From Pisaster brevispinus (lineage: Eukaryota > Echinodermata > Asteroidea > Forcipulatida > Asteriidae): 64,000 bases of DNA. Positions 32,142-42,889 of this stretch are shown here, one piece after another (positions within the stretch are counted from its first letter, which is position 1; every line of letters begins with the position of its first letter). A program made the position numbers and the translations under genes. The notes beneath the pieces were generated by a model. It did no database searches. It was not told the origin of the DNA and was given only the letters and a program-made list of their open reading frames with translations. The stretch is taken from positions 4,030,001 through 4,094,000 of the forward strand of contig JAMKCF010000019.1 in NCBI GenBank assembly GCA_023634235.1, given 5' to 3'.

Positions 32142-32473
32142 CCCTTTTCACACAACAAAAAAATTACAATGGTCCCTTGCTACGAATTTTACTAGCGCTA
32201 ATTGTTTATTTGTTGTCACTGTGCACGACTGATTTTGCAAGGTTTCAAACGGCCAAACTAAAAAAACTAACAACTATTGTGTGCTATATACAGAAGATTT
32301 TGTCATAGGTCCAGACCTCCGACAAAATGTAGCAATGTTTGACAAGATTTTAAAAGGGAACCTGGACAGTACAAAAATTATTGTTATTTCACACGAGGTA
32401 CATTTTGTAAAATGTTACAACCATGCTACAACTTAGCAAGGGACCCTTGCTAAATTGCTCTTGTGTGAAAGGG
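32142..32473. mobile_element. MITE with CCCTTTTCACACAA ends
   Basis: CCCTTTTCACACAA at 32,142-32,155 is mirrored by TTGTGTGAAAGGG at 32,461-32,473. A second inverted pair, GGTCCCTTGCTA (32,171) and AGCAAGGGACC (32,437), lies inside. There is no coding capacity; the frame at 32,126-32,308 crosses it by chance. Confidence 0.75.
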
Positions 32474-32739
32474 ACTTTACACTACAACTTCTTACCTTGA
32501 TCAATAATTTAATAGTCATATTTGAAAACTAACATGATCCTTTAGCTTGATGACTACATGCGCTTAGCCTCATCTGAGCCTACAAATTTAATAAGGAGTA
32601 TCATCCAAAATAATTAGTTCACACTTAGCTTTTGACAAAACAGATCAACAGTTTTTCTTTTTATCAGAAATAGTGTGATGACTACCCCAAGATTTGCTTC
32701 TTTTGGTTTTGTAAATCTAAACAAGAAATTTACTGGAAA

Positions 32740-33005
32740 CAATAAGTGCCTCTCATTAACGGCTCTCAGTATTTTTTATGGCTATTATTTTGTTTATGGA
32801 TAAACACAATAGTTTTGAAGGCTTTGACCTGGCATCAAAAGCTCTTATAAAATTGCTATTAATGCATTAAGTTTTTGACATTATCATGAAGATGAAAGAA
32901 AGTAACAAGAAAGCTAAATAAACGATTTGATAACGTTGGCTTTGATAGACCATTATTAATTTCTCCCTTCACAGTTGACTTGTAAAATGTTAATGACGAT
33001 GAAAT
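32740..33005. mobile_element. Foldback MITE, copy 2 (inverted relative to copy 1)
   Basis: AAGTGCCTCTCATTAACGGC at about 32,744 and GGCTTTGATAGACCATTATT at 32,939 are reverse complements, with few changes, of 29,618-29,638 and 29,400-29,420. CTGGCATCAAAAGCTC is the internal arm. Together with copy 1 it brackets the lectin 1 gene in inverted orientation. Confidence 0.7.
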
Positions 33006-33009
33006 TAAT

Positions 33010-34390
33010 TAGCTTTCATGTTGAACCGCAAGAGCACCAATTCATTTACTTATTACAATGCGAATTTTGTTGGCATTGATTTCATTCTTTTATCTTCGGA
33101 GGGTATTAATTTTATTTTATGAAGGCCTATAAAAAAAGACTTTGAAAACAGCTTGTGTTTGTATCTCTGTAAGCATTTCATTATTTTATTTTTTATTTTT
33201 TTGTTGCATTTCAATTTTGTTTTATGTTTTTAATTTTAATGTTTATGTAAGTTTGTAAAACTTGCATCATTTAATGCATGTTTTTCTGGGTTTATTTTTT
33301 TTGTGGCCTATTTGTTTGCGTTTTTGTTTTGTTTTCTGTTTTGTCTTTTATTTTTGCTCCATTGGCCACCCATACTTTTAAACACAAAGACATGAGAAAA
33401 CTGCCTGTTCAAATTATTGTTGGATAATGCAAACATGACATCATTATTACGCAACTCGGCCTGATGTGATTTTCAAAAATCTCACAAACTATGGACAGCT
33501 CTAAGTAAATGTCTAACAATGTCTACACTCCTCGTATAAATTCTCATGTAGATACCGTTTGTGTCCTTACATTTTGTAAACAATTTAAAACTGAATTCCC
33601 GACTTATTGTACGAAGATACATCACCAAATTTGACCTGAGAAATAATGTAATAGTAAGTAGCTACTTTGGGGGATTTTAGAAAGTTACAAGGTTTCATTT
33701 GGGGTACTGCATAAAAATATGTCGCTGATTAGGGCCAAGCGGTAATGAATTAAAAACAATTTTGTATCTGTTGCTGGCATTTAATCATGTGACCATCAAA
33801 ACTCGCATTACCAATAAAGTAAGTTGGTTGCTTATGCCTAATTCACATAATGTATGATAACTTTCTCTAATCCAAAAAAATAACTTTGAAATCAACATTA
33901 ATCTGGCCAAACCAGCAACAACAACAAAAGAGCAGCAGTTCATCTCTAACATTTCAAGCAAATTTTGTGTGTTCTTTGGTCTCGTCCAGCACGAAGTCTA
34001 CAGACAAAGACCAAAAAAGCTCCCTCAATTCACCTGAAACCTTAAAAAACTGTTTACTCAATGCATATTCATAATACTCATAAAACTAGCTTTGCTATGA
34101 CTACTATCCCTGCAACTCTGTTTGTGTTTTAATTGATTGTTTATTGTATGCTGAGTAATACAAAGTATGTCCAATAAAATTTAAAAAAATGTTTTCTCCC
34201 TCTGAAAAAAATGTTTGTTTCTTACAATCTTTGGCATTTAAAAAAATAGAATTTCTTGTGCACTGAATTGAAAGAAAGACGTGTTATAGTTTATAAGAAC
34301 CAATTTTTATAATTGCATTCATTAATTTCTCAAATATTAATAGGAAACAATATTGGTGCTAAGTGTATAATAACCCATGAATCCCAATCC
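33010..34390. other. Unassigned AT-rich sequence
   Basis: T-rich low complexity lies at 33,180-33,360. The open frame at 33,886-34,074 is Ser/Gln-rich with no domain. No gene is called. Confidence 0.5.
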
Positions 34391-34575
34391 TTGCACACGG
34401 CCATAAAAAACATCAAGGTTGTAATTTGCATAACCACAAACCAGTAGGCCGTATAAAAACAAGACTGTTGACATTGATTCCTCATCCATGCGCACCGCCA
34501 TAAAATACATAAGTATCATGGTATGCATTACCAAAGTAGTAACCCACAGATAAACAAAACTGTGAACATTGATGG
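34390..34575 (+). repeat. Two diverged ~100-bp direct repeats
   Basis: CACGGCCATAAAAAACATCA near 34,396 and CACCGCCATAAAATACATAA near 34,494 start related units. Both end in ACAAGACTGT/ACAAAACTGTG plus ACATTGAT. Confidence 0.65.
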
Positions 34576-34630
34576 TCCCTGCAATTATTTGACATTAGCT
34601 ACCTGACACTTGAAGCGATAAATTGGATCT

Positions 34631-35290
34631 TTAAAGGCAAAGTACACCTTTATTTTTTTTTTTACAGTTCAACTGTTTTAATTCTACATAAATTAGATTA
34701 ACCAAAAAAAAACCTCACCTGTGTAGGTTTCATTTCAAAAGGTGGTTGGATTTTTTAAGGTATCGCCGAAAATGGCGAATATGTCCATGCATAAAAAATA
34801 ATAATCAGTAGAAATGTTTTCGACAGAAATGTTTCTCAGATTCAAATTTTGGGGGATACAAACTGACATAATTTTCCATAACCTCTTCTTTTTGAGTTGA
34901 AATTTTTCTCAAAATGCTTTAATCTATTGAAAGCTGCTGTACTTCTAACCGAGTCAGTTTTTATTGCCATTATTGAGTGATTATCAAACATAGACCTTCC
35001 CATTAAAGTGGCGTACCAGACTTTATAAATAAAATTGAAATGTATTCTACCCTAATGAAAAGAATTATGACAGAAGTTTTGACCAAAAACCTAGAGTTGG
35101 CCTTCCAAGTAAATATTGAGCTTGTAGCTTTTAAACCGCGTTGGAGCATATTTTTGATAGCTTGAATGTTCAGTGTGTTTATAGAATAAAAGCTGTCGTG
35201 ACAATAATTCTTGAAGAGTTTTCTTTTCTAAATCAAAAATAAAATCCTCACTGAAAATCTTCAGGCAAAGCTAAATATCTTCAATCTTGC
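34631..35290. other. AT-rich region with MITE-like start
   Basis: TTTAAAGGCAAAGTACACCT at 34,632 resembles the TTTAAAGGCAGGGTATAC end of the MITE at 63,057. No convincing right end was found. Confidence 0.3.
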
Positions 35291-35310
35291 CAATACAGCA
35301 ATTTTGTCAC

Positions 35311-35344
35311 TTTTTTTTTTTTTTTGGGGGGGGGGGGGGGAGAG
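35311..35344. repeat. Poly-T/poly-G junction tract
   Basis: A run of T is followed immediately by a long run of G. Similar junctions occur near 770, 3944, 38,490 and elsewhere. Confidence 0.9.
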
Positions 35345-35464
35345 GGGAAACCATACATACAGTGCCATCAGGCAAGCAAGTCAGATGTGCAGCCGATATA
35401 ACCTTAATATAAAATATCAAGGTTTAAACCACGAGGAAGAATGACTTGGTAAATTTGTAAATAA

Positions 35465-35668
35465 CTTTGGGTTGAACAAAGAAAAATTTACTAGAGTGGG
35501 ATTTGAACCAACGACCTCCGATTTAACGCGCTGGCGCTCTGCCAACTGAGCTATCTAGCCCTATGTTGGCAGTCAATTTTGTCAATATCTTTGTTCGGGG
35601 GTTGCCAGTCAGAAGCCATACAAATGTTAGCTGCCGTGTAGTCAGGGATCACTACTAAGTTTACCATA
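35465..35668 (-). mobile_element. tRNA-derived SINE, minus strand
   Basis: On the minus strand the head reads AGATAGCTCAGTTGGCAGAG (A box) and GGTTCAAATCCCACT (B box), with the anticodon region GCGTTAAATC. The body (TATTGACAAAATTGACTGCC...) matches 42,665-42,880. The head resembles tRNA but lacks a paired acceptor stem. Confidence 0.8.
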
Positions 35669-35829
35669 CATCCTGCAAGAAGTGTTATCCGAGTAGTTTA
35701 AAAGTATATATTTCTGGTAATGAAATCAAGGATGCCTCAGAAGCGAACTTTTACTGCAGCTTGCAAGCCTGAGGAAACCTGTAAACAAGGGTGCTTGCTA
35801 TGTGAGCCAGAAACACAGGGGTTAACCCT

Positions 35830-36050
35830 TCTCTTGTAAGTGTTCTGGGTTCTTTTACATGGACTAAAAATGCTAGTAGTACATGGAGCATACAGCTTAA
35901 TGTCCCATCCAAAGAACAAAGCAATTGTAGTAAAGTATCTTGCTCAAGAACACAAGTGCTTCAATCAGGACTCAAACCCACACTCTGCTGATCAGAAACA
36001 CCAGAGCTTGAGTCCAGTGCTCTTAACCGCTCAGCAATGAGATGCCAAAT
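35830..36050 (-). mobile_element. tRNA(Leu/Ser)-like SINE, minus strand
   Basis: On the minus strand TGCTGAGCGGTTAAGAGCAC (A box) and GTGTGGGTTTGAGTCC (B box) are separated by a long variable arm. It is homologous to 26,462-26,615. Confidence 0.75.
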
Positions 36051-36827
36051 AAGACTATGGTAAAAAGACCAAATAATAAGGACCAGCTTGCTCTTTGTTT
36101 TGACTTAAGTCATGGCTTGATAAGGAGGAAGGGATTGGGTTTGTCTGGTTTATTTTCTAGCTTTAAAGTTGGACCTGGGGGGAACTTGCTCAACAGGAAG
36201 CAGATTTTACTGTAAGTTCGCTTGCATTGGGTTGCATTGTCGTGATGATTTGTTTGGCAAAGCCAGTAAATTTGGTCGTTATTTGCCTTTAGTGTAATAG
36301 ACCATCTGAAACACTCAAACTCAAACAATGCACAATCCTGAAGATTTATTACTATCATAAGCTTTCCCCTAGCAATTCTTCAACGGCACTACCTATATAT
36401 ATATCACATGTTAACTCTTTACTGAGCTTCCAAATGCAAAACGAAAAATTCAATATTCTTTAATTATTATCAACCCTTTCTATTTGTATGGGGTTTATTG
36501 GCTACTGGCAACCACCATCAATTAGAAGAAGCAATTTGAGTACTTCTTTGCCGTTATGATATCAGGTAATTTATTTATTAATGGATTTTTCTAGTTTACC
36601 TCATCAACTCATTTGTGGCTTGATCAGAGGGTATGAACACACATAAGTACATGAACATAAAAAGAGCAACATCAGAGCGCTTCTTAGTAGCAACGTGTGG
36701 TAGTGTAAAAGAACTTGGGTAGTTTTTTTCCAAGCTGGCAAGATAAGAGAGCGATAGACCATCTGGACATAAGTTACTCCAAATTTAATACTTCTCGAAC
36801 ATCTGATATCAGACCAGTTCTGCAAGT

Positions 36828-37337
36828 ATGGCAACATCGATCATTGCTTTTAGTATCTTAGTAGCTCTCCTTCAGTCAAACTTTAGTATTGTATCTACCG
36901 CATGCATGTCCTGCAGCAGTCCATGGACCAGTTTTGGGAATCATTGCTACCTTCTTGTGACGGATGCCAAGACCTTTGATGAAGCTGAACAGTACTGTCA
37001 GGGTTTGTCACGCCTTGGCAGACCATCTCATCTGGCGTCCATTATGAGCCAAGAGGAAAATGACTTCCTGTTCCTGCTTGCCACACCGATGAATGGAGGG
37101 GTGTATCAGTTCACATGGCTCGGCTACCGACGTGACTCAACCACAGGTTCCTTCGCCTGGATCGACGGTAGCCCTTCCATGACCTACACCAACTGGGGCC
37201 CGAATGAACCCAATGATGAGAATGGTATAGAGGATTGTGTAGAGATGTGGGAAACTTCCTCGTGGAATGACAAGACTTGCACTGAATCAAGGAGATTCAT
37301 TTGCAAAACACCTGACAGATTCTCAGCTAAAATGTGA
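36828..37337 (+). CDS. Secreted C-type lectin 2
   Basis: This intronless 169-residue paralogue of the gene at 30,592 lies 5.7 kb downstream on the same strand. A hydrophobic signal peptide (about residues 1-25) leads into one C-type lectin domain. Cysteines at 26, 29, 40, 57, 137, 151 and 159 repeat the paralogue's pattern, with expected pairs 29-40, 57-159 and 137-151. WLGYRR lies at 97-102, EPN (mannose-type site) at 127-129 and WND at 146-148, so calcium and sugar binding should be intact. Residues 33-80 are nearly identical to lectin 1. Differences cluster around the sugar site loop (residues 112-135, with a two-residue insertion DENG in place of SPG-T) and the extreme C terminus (AKM). 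That distribution suggests divergence in ligand preference, which is inference. The upstream 150 bp is mostly unlike lectin 1, so regulation may differ. Confidence 0.93.
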   Translation: MATSIIAFSILVALLQSNFSIVSTACMSCSSPWTSFGNHCYLLVTDAKTFDEAEQYCQGLSRLGRPSHLASIMSQEENDFLFLLATPMNGGVYQFTWLGYRRDSTTGSFAWIDGSPSMTYTNWGPNEPNDENGIEDCVEMWETSSWNDKTCTESRRFICKTPDRFSAKM

Positions 37338-37870
37338 TGAGGATGTTAAAGGAGTTTCACATAGCTCAAATGTCAACAGACTAAGAAGCGCCATCTACAT
37401 ATCACAATATTAAGATGTTTTCCAAAGCACAATGTAACTAAGCCTGTTCATTTGTCAAGCCACAAATGGTTTGAAAACTAAGACATTCTTAAAATGAGCT
37501 GAGGATTGTTGAAGAAGCCAAGAATGCTTTTGGGTGTCACTGAAATGAGAAGGATTCAAGACTTTGCATGAGGAGGTCTGCAGTGGAAATATAACGACTG
37601 CAGCCAGATGCAAACCATCAAGAATAATGCACTGGACAAAATAACTCTTATTCGTGGAAATGTATACCATTGTGTGTTGTATAGCATAGATTCATTTTAA
37701 CCCTCTAGCCTAAAAAGCACACCATTAAAAAATCCTTTGGAAATCTCATCAAATTTTGCTGTCTCAGTTTCCTGAAGAAAAAAAACCGGCTTGATTTGTG
37801 AGGGGTTTTATGCACTTTCATATTGGGCTAATTTCCATTGCGGCAATCAAAATAAGCAATGTGATATGTG
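37338..37870 (+). other. 3' UTR-like region of lectin 2
   Basis: It is colinear with 31,090-31,505. An additional stretch of roughly 120 bp at about 37,445-37,562 (TTTGTCAAGCCACAAATGG onward) is present only here. Confidence 0.6.
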
Positions 37871-37874
37871 GGTA

Positions 37875-39370
37875 TTTTGACCGTCAGAAGCAAAGATTTG
37901 TGGTGAAAAATGGTAAGACATGATTTCTTTTATCAGTAAAATCTCACACTGAAACTAATATTTTCTTTTCAATAATTACCAAATCTTTTTTTTTATGAAA
38001 CAAGAAAAAAGCTAACACTTAATTTTTAATAGTTTAACATTGTTAGTTTTCATTACTCCAAAAGAGTAAGTTGTGTTATATAAACATAAAAATAAATATT
38101 TTGAGAAAGTAAACTGTGAAAAGAATTGTCCATGTCAATCACTGCTTCTAGTTTACTATTTGTTGTTTGCTTTTTGCTGGAGTTGTTTCTGTTTTGTATT
38201 TTTATTCCAGAAACTTGTTTCCCAAAAGAGTCACTGAAAAAATCCACACTTCACATGGTTTTAGTATTTCATCTTTATTGATGTGTGGATTTTTATGAAT
38301 TGTAAAAACAAACACCCCAAATAAAAAGTGGAACTAGCCCTGAAAAAATAATGTTTTTCAATTTAATTTGTGGTATCTGTTGAGCTTAAAGACCATATAC
38401 AAAGAAAGTTATTGCATGTCCTTGTAAATTTCAACATTTATTTGTTTATTTATTTATTTATTTATTTAGGCCTGTTTATTAATTAATTTTTTTTTTTTGG
38501 GGGGGGGGAAACTATATTTATATACAAATAATTTTGGGGCCAAAAAAGGAAAGCAACTTTGCACTACAGTTTGTGTGAAATGGGTGTGACTTGCAGTATC
38601 AGTCTCAAAATCTTATCAAATTTATCAGTTTAGTTTATTTCATCATAAATGCCTTTGAACAATGAAATGAGTGATTTGTTAGTAAAAATTGCACATAAAA
38701 ACATATGCCAGCTTTTGAGCTAGAAGTGTAGCCTATTAGAACCCTTGTGTACAGCGGGTGAGAGCGCATGTGACATATTGACCCACCAACATAGGTAACA
38801 AGGGTAAATCGACTACCAAACTGGCATAGCATAATTTATACTGGTGACGATGCAAGTGAATTGGGATTTATGCAGTAATTCTTATACGGTATTTCCTCCA
38901 CTTTGACTAAAATTTCTGTGTAGGATGGAAACTTATACATGTAATCAGTTAGGTTTCAGATTGAAACAGTCAAGCCGCTTTTTCTTTTATGTGGGCGTTC
39001 CCATAAAGCATAAAAATCCCATAAAGCATGTTGTCTGGGTGTTTTTTGGACACCCCGTTTTAAATTTGGACACCCTGTTGTATTTGTCATTTACATGAAA
39101 ATTTATTGTAAATGAACAATTCGGACAACCGGATTTTAAATTATTTCCAGCAATTTTGGACACCCTTTTACCAATTCCTGGCTAAAACCTTGCCATAAAG
39201 CATGGCTGACTAGTTTATACCGTTCGGCGTTATTAATTTTTAGCCATACATGTGTACATGTTCTCGCATAAAAGTCTTTAAAGCTTATGACTTTGTATGG
39301 ATTGCTGAATATAGTACAAGAACCGTAAGCAAAAAAAATAAAGGCGTTTTCCCACTAAATGTCACCCATA
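37875..39370. other. Unassigned AT-rich sequence
   Basis: A poly-T/poly-G junction lies at about 38,486-38,508. Around 39,040-39,170 the words TTGGACACCC recur four times. No gene is called. Confidence 0.5.
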
Positions 39371-39379
39371 CCAATAAAT

Positions 39380-39790
39380 TTCTCTCTTAATGACTTTATT
39401 CAAAATAGTACAGCACTCTGACAAAGAGAAACATTGTTGACAAAAAGGCATGCTTGCCAAATGACAAATACAACGGCTGTTTGAGTATGCACAACTCAAT
39501 AATCACTCTCCACGCACATATATGGGCTTTAAAAAAATGTAATTATCTGAACAGCCGTTAACAACAACACAAGAGGCCTAGAGGTTTCAGATTATAAAGT
39601 ATACATTTTTGCCAAACTGGTATTAATTTAAATTTTTTGAAAAGGCTACCATAGTTTATGGTACGTTGTGGATTATTTGAAACAAGAAAAGTGATATTAG
39701 AAGTAGTCATTGGCAAGTGTGGCTGGCCGGCTCATGGACTAAAGAGTGTATGGGTGAGAGGGAGCAGAAAGCCTGGTTTCAAGCTCAAAC
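39380..39790 (-). mobile_element. LINE 3' end, copy A
   Basis: The segment shares extended colinear similarity with 40,570-40,960, from CTCTTGATGACTTTATT to GGGTGAGAGGGAGCAGAAAG. Minus-strand translation at 39,739-39,810 gives ETRLSAPSHPYTL, a pattern seen near the C terminus of CR1/L2-type ORFs. This is therefore a LINE 3' end in minus orientation. Confidence 0.65.
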
Positions 39791-40133
39791 ACCCTAAAAG
39801 GAGGAACCAAATCGGCATCCTCGTTCCCAGGGGTGATCGATCTCGCCACGCCATTTTTTCCCAGCATGCATTGCTTGATCATAACCCCTGGAATTGGTTC
39901 ATCAAGTATGGTAACGCGCAAAAGAGGCATCAAGTCAAAGAGCAACTGGTCCTCTGTCATTCTTTTTGATTTTGTGATTGTCTAACTGTATGCAGTTTAG
40001 GGTGACCGTGTAAAAACGTGATTCATTTGAAATGGAATCGCGTCAAAATACTTGCATTTTCACAAGCATGCACTTAAAGTAGTCACCCTTGGGAGCCAAT
40101 CAGCGTTGTTTTTCAGTACATCCCTACCAGGGG

Positions 40134-40430
40134 TTAGTGATGAGAGGTACCGATACGGCGCGCTGCCCATGGTAGCGAGGCTGCCAAATCGGACACACTG
40201 GGGACACATTTACCATGAAAATATCTGTGGAAAAGACAGAGGCTGGCTACAGACCTACGATGGGAAAGACGTTGTAACATTGATCCCAACCCTTCACCAA
40301 CAAAATTAACAATACGCTTCTGCACTTTATCTAATAAAGATAAATGACAGGCAGAAGCTCCGGCCCAAATGTGACAACAGTACTCGATTAGGGGACCAGG
40401 TAGAGAGTAGAGGTGAGAACTCCGAGTCCA
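40134..40430 (-). pseudogene. LINE reverse-transcriptase C-terminal fragment, minus strand
   Basis: From about 40,390 downward the frame reads LIEYCCHIWAGASACHLSLL, then DKVQKRIVNFVGEG and LSHRRSVASLCLFHRYFHGK. The motifs L.EYC.HVWAGA...LS.LD.VQ.R and HRR.VASL.LF.RY..G are characteristic of the C-terminal part of non-LTR reverse transcriptases (CR1/L2/jockey). The frame stops near 40,134, and the expected continuation appears only in decayed form at 39,739-39,960. This indicates internal rearrangement or nested insertions. Confidence 0.8.
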
Positions 40431-40569
40431 AGAAGAATGTCAACTGCGGAAAAATAATCATGTGAGGTACAAAATGCATTTGGTCTCAATTACCTTTGTG
40501 AACATTGTGACAAAAGAGAAACAAACTTACACTAGTCCTTTTGTAGTTGTGATGGGGATTCACTGCCTG

Positions 40570-40960
40570 CTAAATCTCTCTCTTGATGACTTTATTGAAA
40601 AAAAGTTCAGCACTCTGACGAAGAGAAACTTTGTTGACAGAAAGCCATGCCTGCAAATGACAAATACAACGGCTGCTTGAGTATTCACACAACTCAGTAT
40701 TCACTCTCCACGCAAATACAAGAGCTTTAAAAAAATGTAATTATCTAAACAGCCGTTGGTATACAACAACAGAAGAGGCGTAGTAACTGGTAGTAATCTA
40801 ATTTTTGGAAAGGCTATCATAGTTTATAGTAAGTTGTGGATTATTTGAAACAAGAAAAGTGATATTAGAAATAGACCCTTAAGTTGGTATTGGCAAACAA
40901 GGCTCATATGGACTAAAAGAGTGTATACTGTATGGGTGAGAGGGAGCAGAAAGCCTGTCT
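40570..40960 (-). mobile_element. LINE 3' end, copy B
   Basis: It is the same family as 39,380-39,790, about 1.2 kb away in direct orientation. Small indels distinguish the copies. Confidence 0.65.
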
Positions 40961-40969
40961 CATTGTTTG

Positions 40970-42270
40970 CTCTTTTGTTTTTTCTCACCCTGTTTTTTTT
41001 TAACACATTTTTGTCACTCCTTACAGTCCCGTGAAGCATGTGAAGTGTCAGTTTTTGTATCCAAAAGGAAATGGATTTACTATATAAAAACAAAATTGGT
41101 TACAGACACGCTAACCACCGCGCACGCACTGTGACAATGTACGGCGTTAGTTGTCATGCCGCACGATTCACGCTGTGACCACATGGTCAAGCGGATCATT
41201 ACTGTTGCTTAAATTTACAAGGTGGCCGGCTTATAAAAAGTTTAGAGCCAACAAAAAGTTGGTCAGAGGTCAAAGGCCTAAAATGAGAATGCTACACACA
41301 TGCGCTAGAGTACAGTGCGCCCCCTACAGTTTCCTGAAGAAGCTTGGCCATAGATGATTGATTGCTTTTGACTTAATTTTCCTACTTTCATGACTTTGTG
41401 GTTGAGAAAGTGATTGTACATCTCTTGTACTTTCTATGAGGTAAGAATATTAATTTACCTTTAATGATTGAGTTCAGGTCAGGGGCAGCATTTATGCCAT
41501 GACATGTTGACACTTCGGTGACAGTTTTTGTTTTTTAAATTCACACAAATCAACTCAGGCTGTGTGCACAACCATGACCACATTGGTAAGATTGAAAACA
41601 ATGTGTTTTTAAAAATGTTTTTGTTAGCTAAATATTTTCATGGTTGAAAAATTCCCTTCAAAGAGTTTTGCTTGAAATGCATTTTTAAATATTTTTTAGT
41701 TACTAATATAATACTAATATTATAATTATCTCGCGAGACCGAAACTCTAGACTGCTTTTGGTATTTGGACCAAAACAGTAAAAACATAAAAAGGTTTCTC
41801 ACTATTTAAAGTGCAGTTTGACTCATTGAGTCAAAGTTTTCACCGGTTTGCTATTTCTTGTTTGGTCACATAAGTGTGAATATTGGTTTTTGACCATAGC
41901 TAATGGTGAACATGTGCTTAATTAAGCAGCTCTGATTATGATCATATGAACAAATTGGATGAATAATTGGACCACAGTCAGATATGCACAGGTGCATGGG
42001 TTTTATTCCGCCTTCATTCTCCTCCTCCTACGCCATTCCCAATCCTCCTCAGGACCCGAAACATTCATTTAAGAAGAATTAACATAGATTCGTAGGGCGT
42101 TCCCATTTGCCAAGTGTGGTGCGCATGCGCGCATACCAAGTAGGTTACACCTTTTTTTGTGTCTACATGTTGTAATACAAATTCTCAGGATATATGTCGT
42201 CACCACTGCCAGAAGCGTATTTGTTGCATTCTTCGTGATGCCAGTGTATTCAATTAACAATACAAAAACC
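40970..42270. other. Unassigned sequence
   Basis: There is no supported gene. The minus frame at 42,069-42,260 and plus frame at 41,151-41,357 have no domain. Confidence 0.5.
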
Positions 42271-42279
42271 TTTCATTCT

Positions 42280-42339
42280 CTACGAGTATACTCGTAGTGG
42301 CAGAATCCGTTACACCTGTTACTACGAATATACTCGTAG
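42280..42339. repeat. Paired 18-bp palindromes
   Basis: CTACGAGTATACTCGTAG at 42,280-42,297 is a perfect palindrome. CTACGAATATACTCGTAG at 42,322-42,339 is the same with one change. The spacer is 24 bp. Confidence 0.9.
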
Positions 42340-42659
42340 GCGGCAGTCAACGTGTTAACAGACCAGGTATGATATATGTGTCTTTCTTTTAATCTGAATT
42401 CTGATTTTTCTGCCCTCAGAAATTCATTAGGAGTCTCGCTAAGAAAGTATTATTAAATAACCTTAGAATTATAAAGCCTAAAAAGAGAGGAATGGTTACC
42501 AAATTCTCACAGAAACAACAAGCCGGGCCTAAAACAGATGGACACTGTGCGAGTTCATACAACAAGAAACACACACGCAATTCAAGTGCTCCAAAAGCAG
42601 TTCTATTTTCATTCAGCTTTTCTTTTCTTTTTTTCCCCTTAAAACTTATCATTATTTTA

Positions 42660-42885
42660 AAGGAATAATTTGGGTTTTGAACAAAGAAAAATTGACTGGA
42701 GCAGGACTTGAACCAATGACCTCCGGATTAACGTACCAGCGCTCTACCAACTGAGCTATCCAGCCCTAGTATGTTGGCGGTCTCCCTATTTTGTCAATAT
42801 CTTTGTTCTGGGGTGCCAGTCTGAAGCCAATTAACCGTTAGCTGCCATGTAGCCAGCGATCACACCCAAGTTTACGATACAAACC
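42660..42885 (-). mobile_element. tRNA-derived SINE, minus strand (second copy)
   Basis: The minus-strand A box GGATAGCTCAGTTGGTAGAG and B box GGTTCAAGTCCTGC flank a GCGTACGTTAATCCGG-like anticodon region, with the anticodon position reading GTT. The body matches 35,465-35,668 from CAATATCTTTGTTC through GCTGCCATGTAG. It is not a functional tRNA because the acceptor arms do not pair. Confidence 0.8.
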
Positions 42886-42889
42886 CAAA

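Noticed and set aside
35465..35560. Functional tRNA gene on the minus strand
   Set aside because: A and B boxes are good, but the acceptor stem does not pair, and a SINE body shared with 42,660-42,885 follows.
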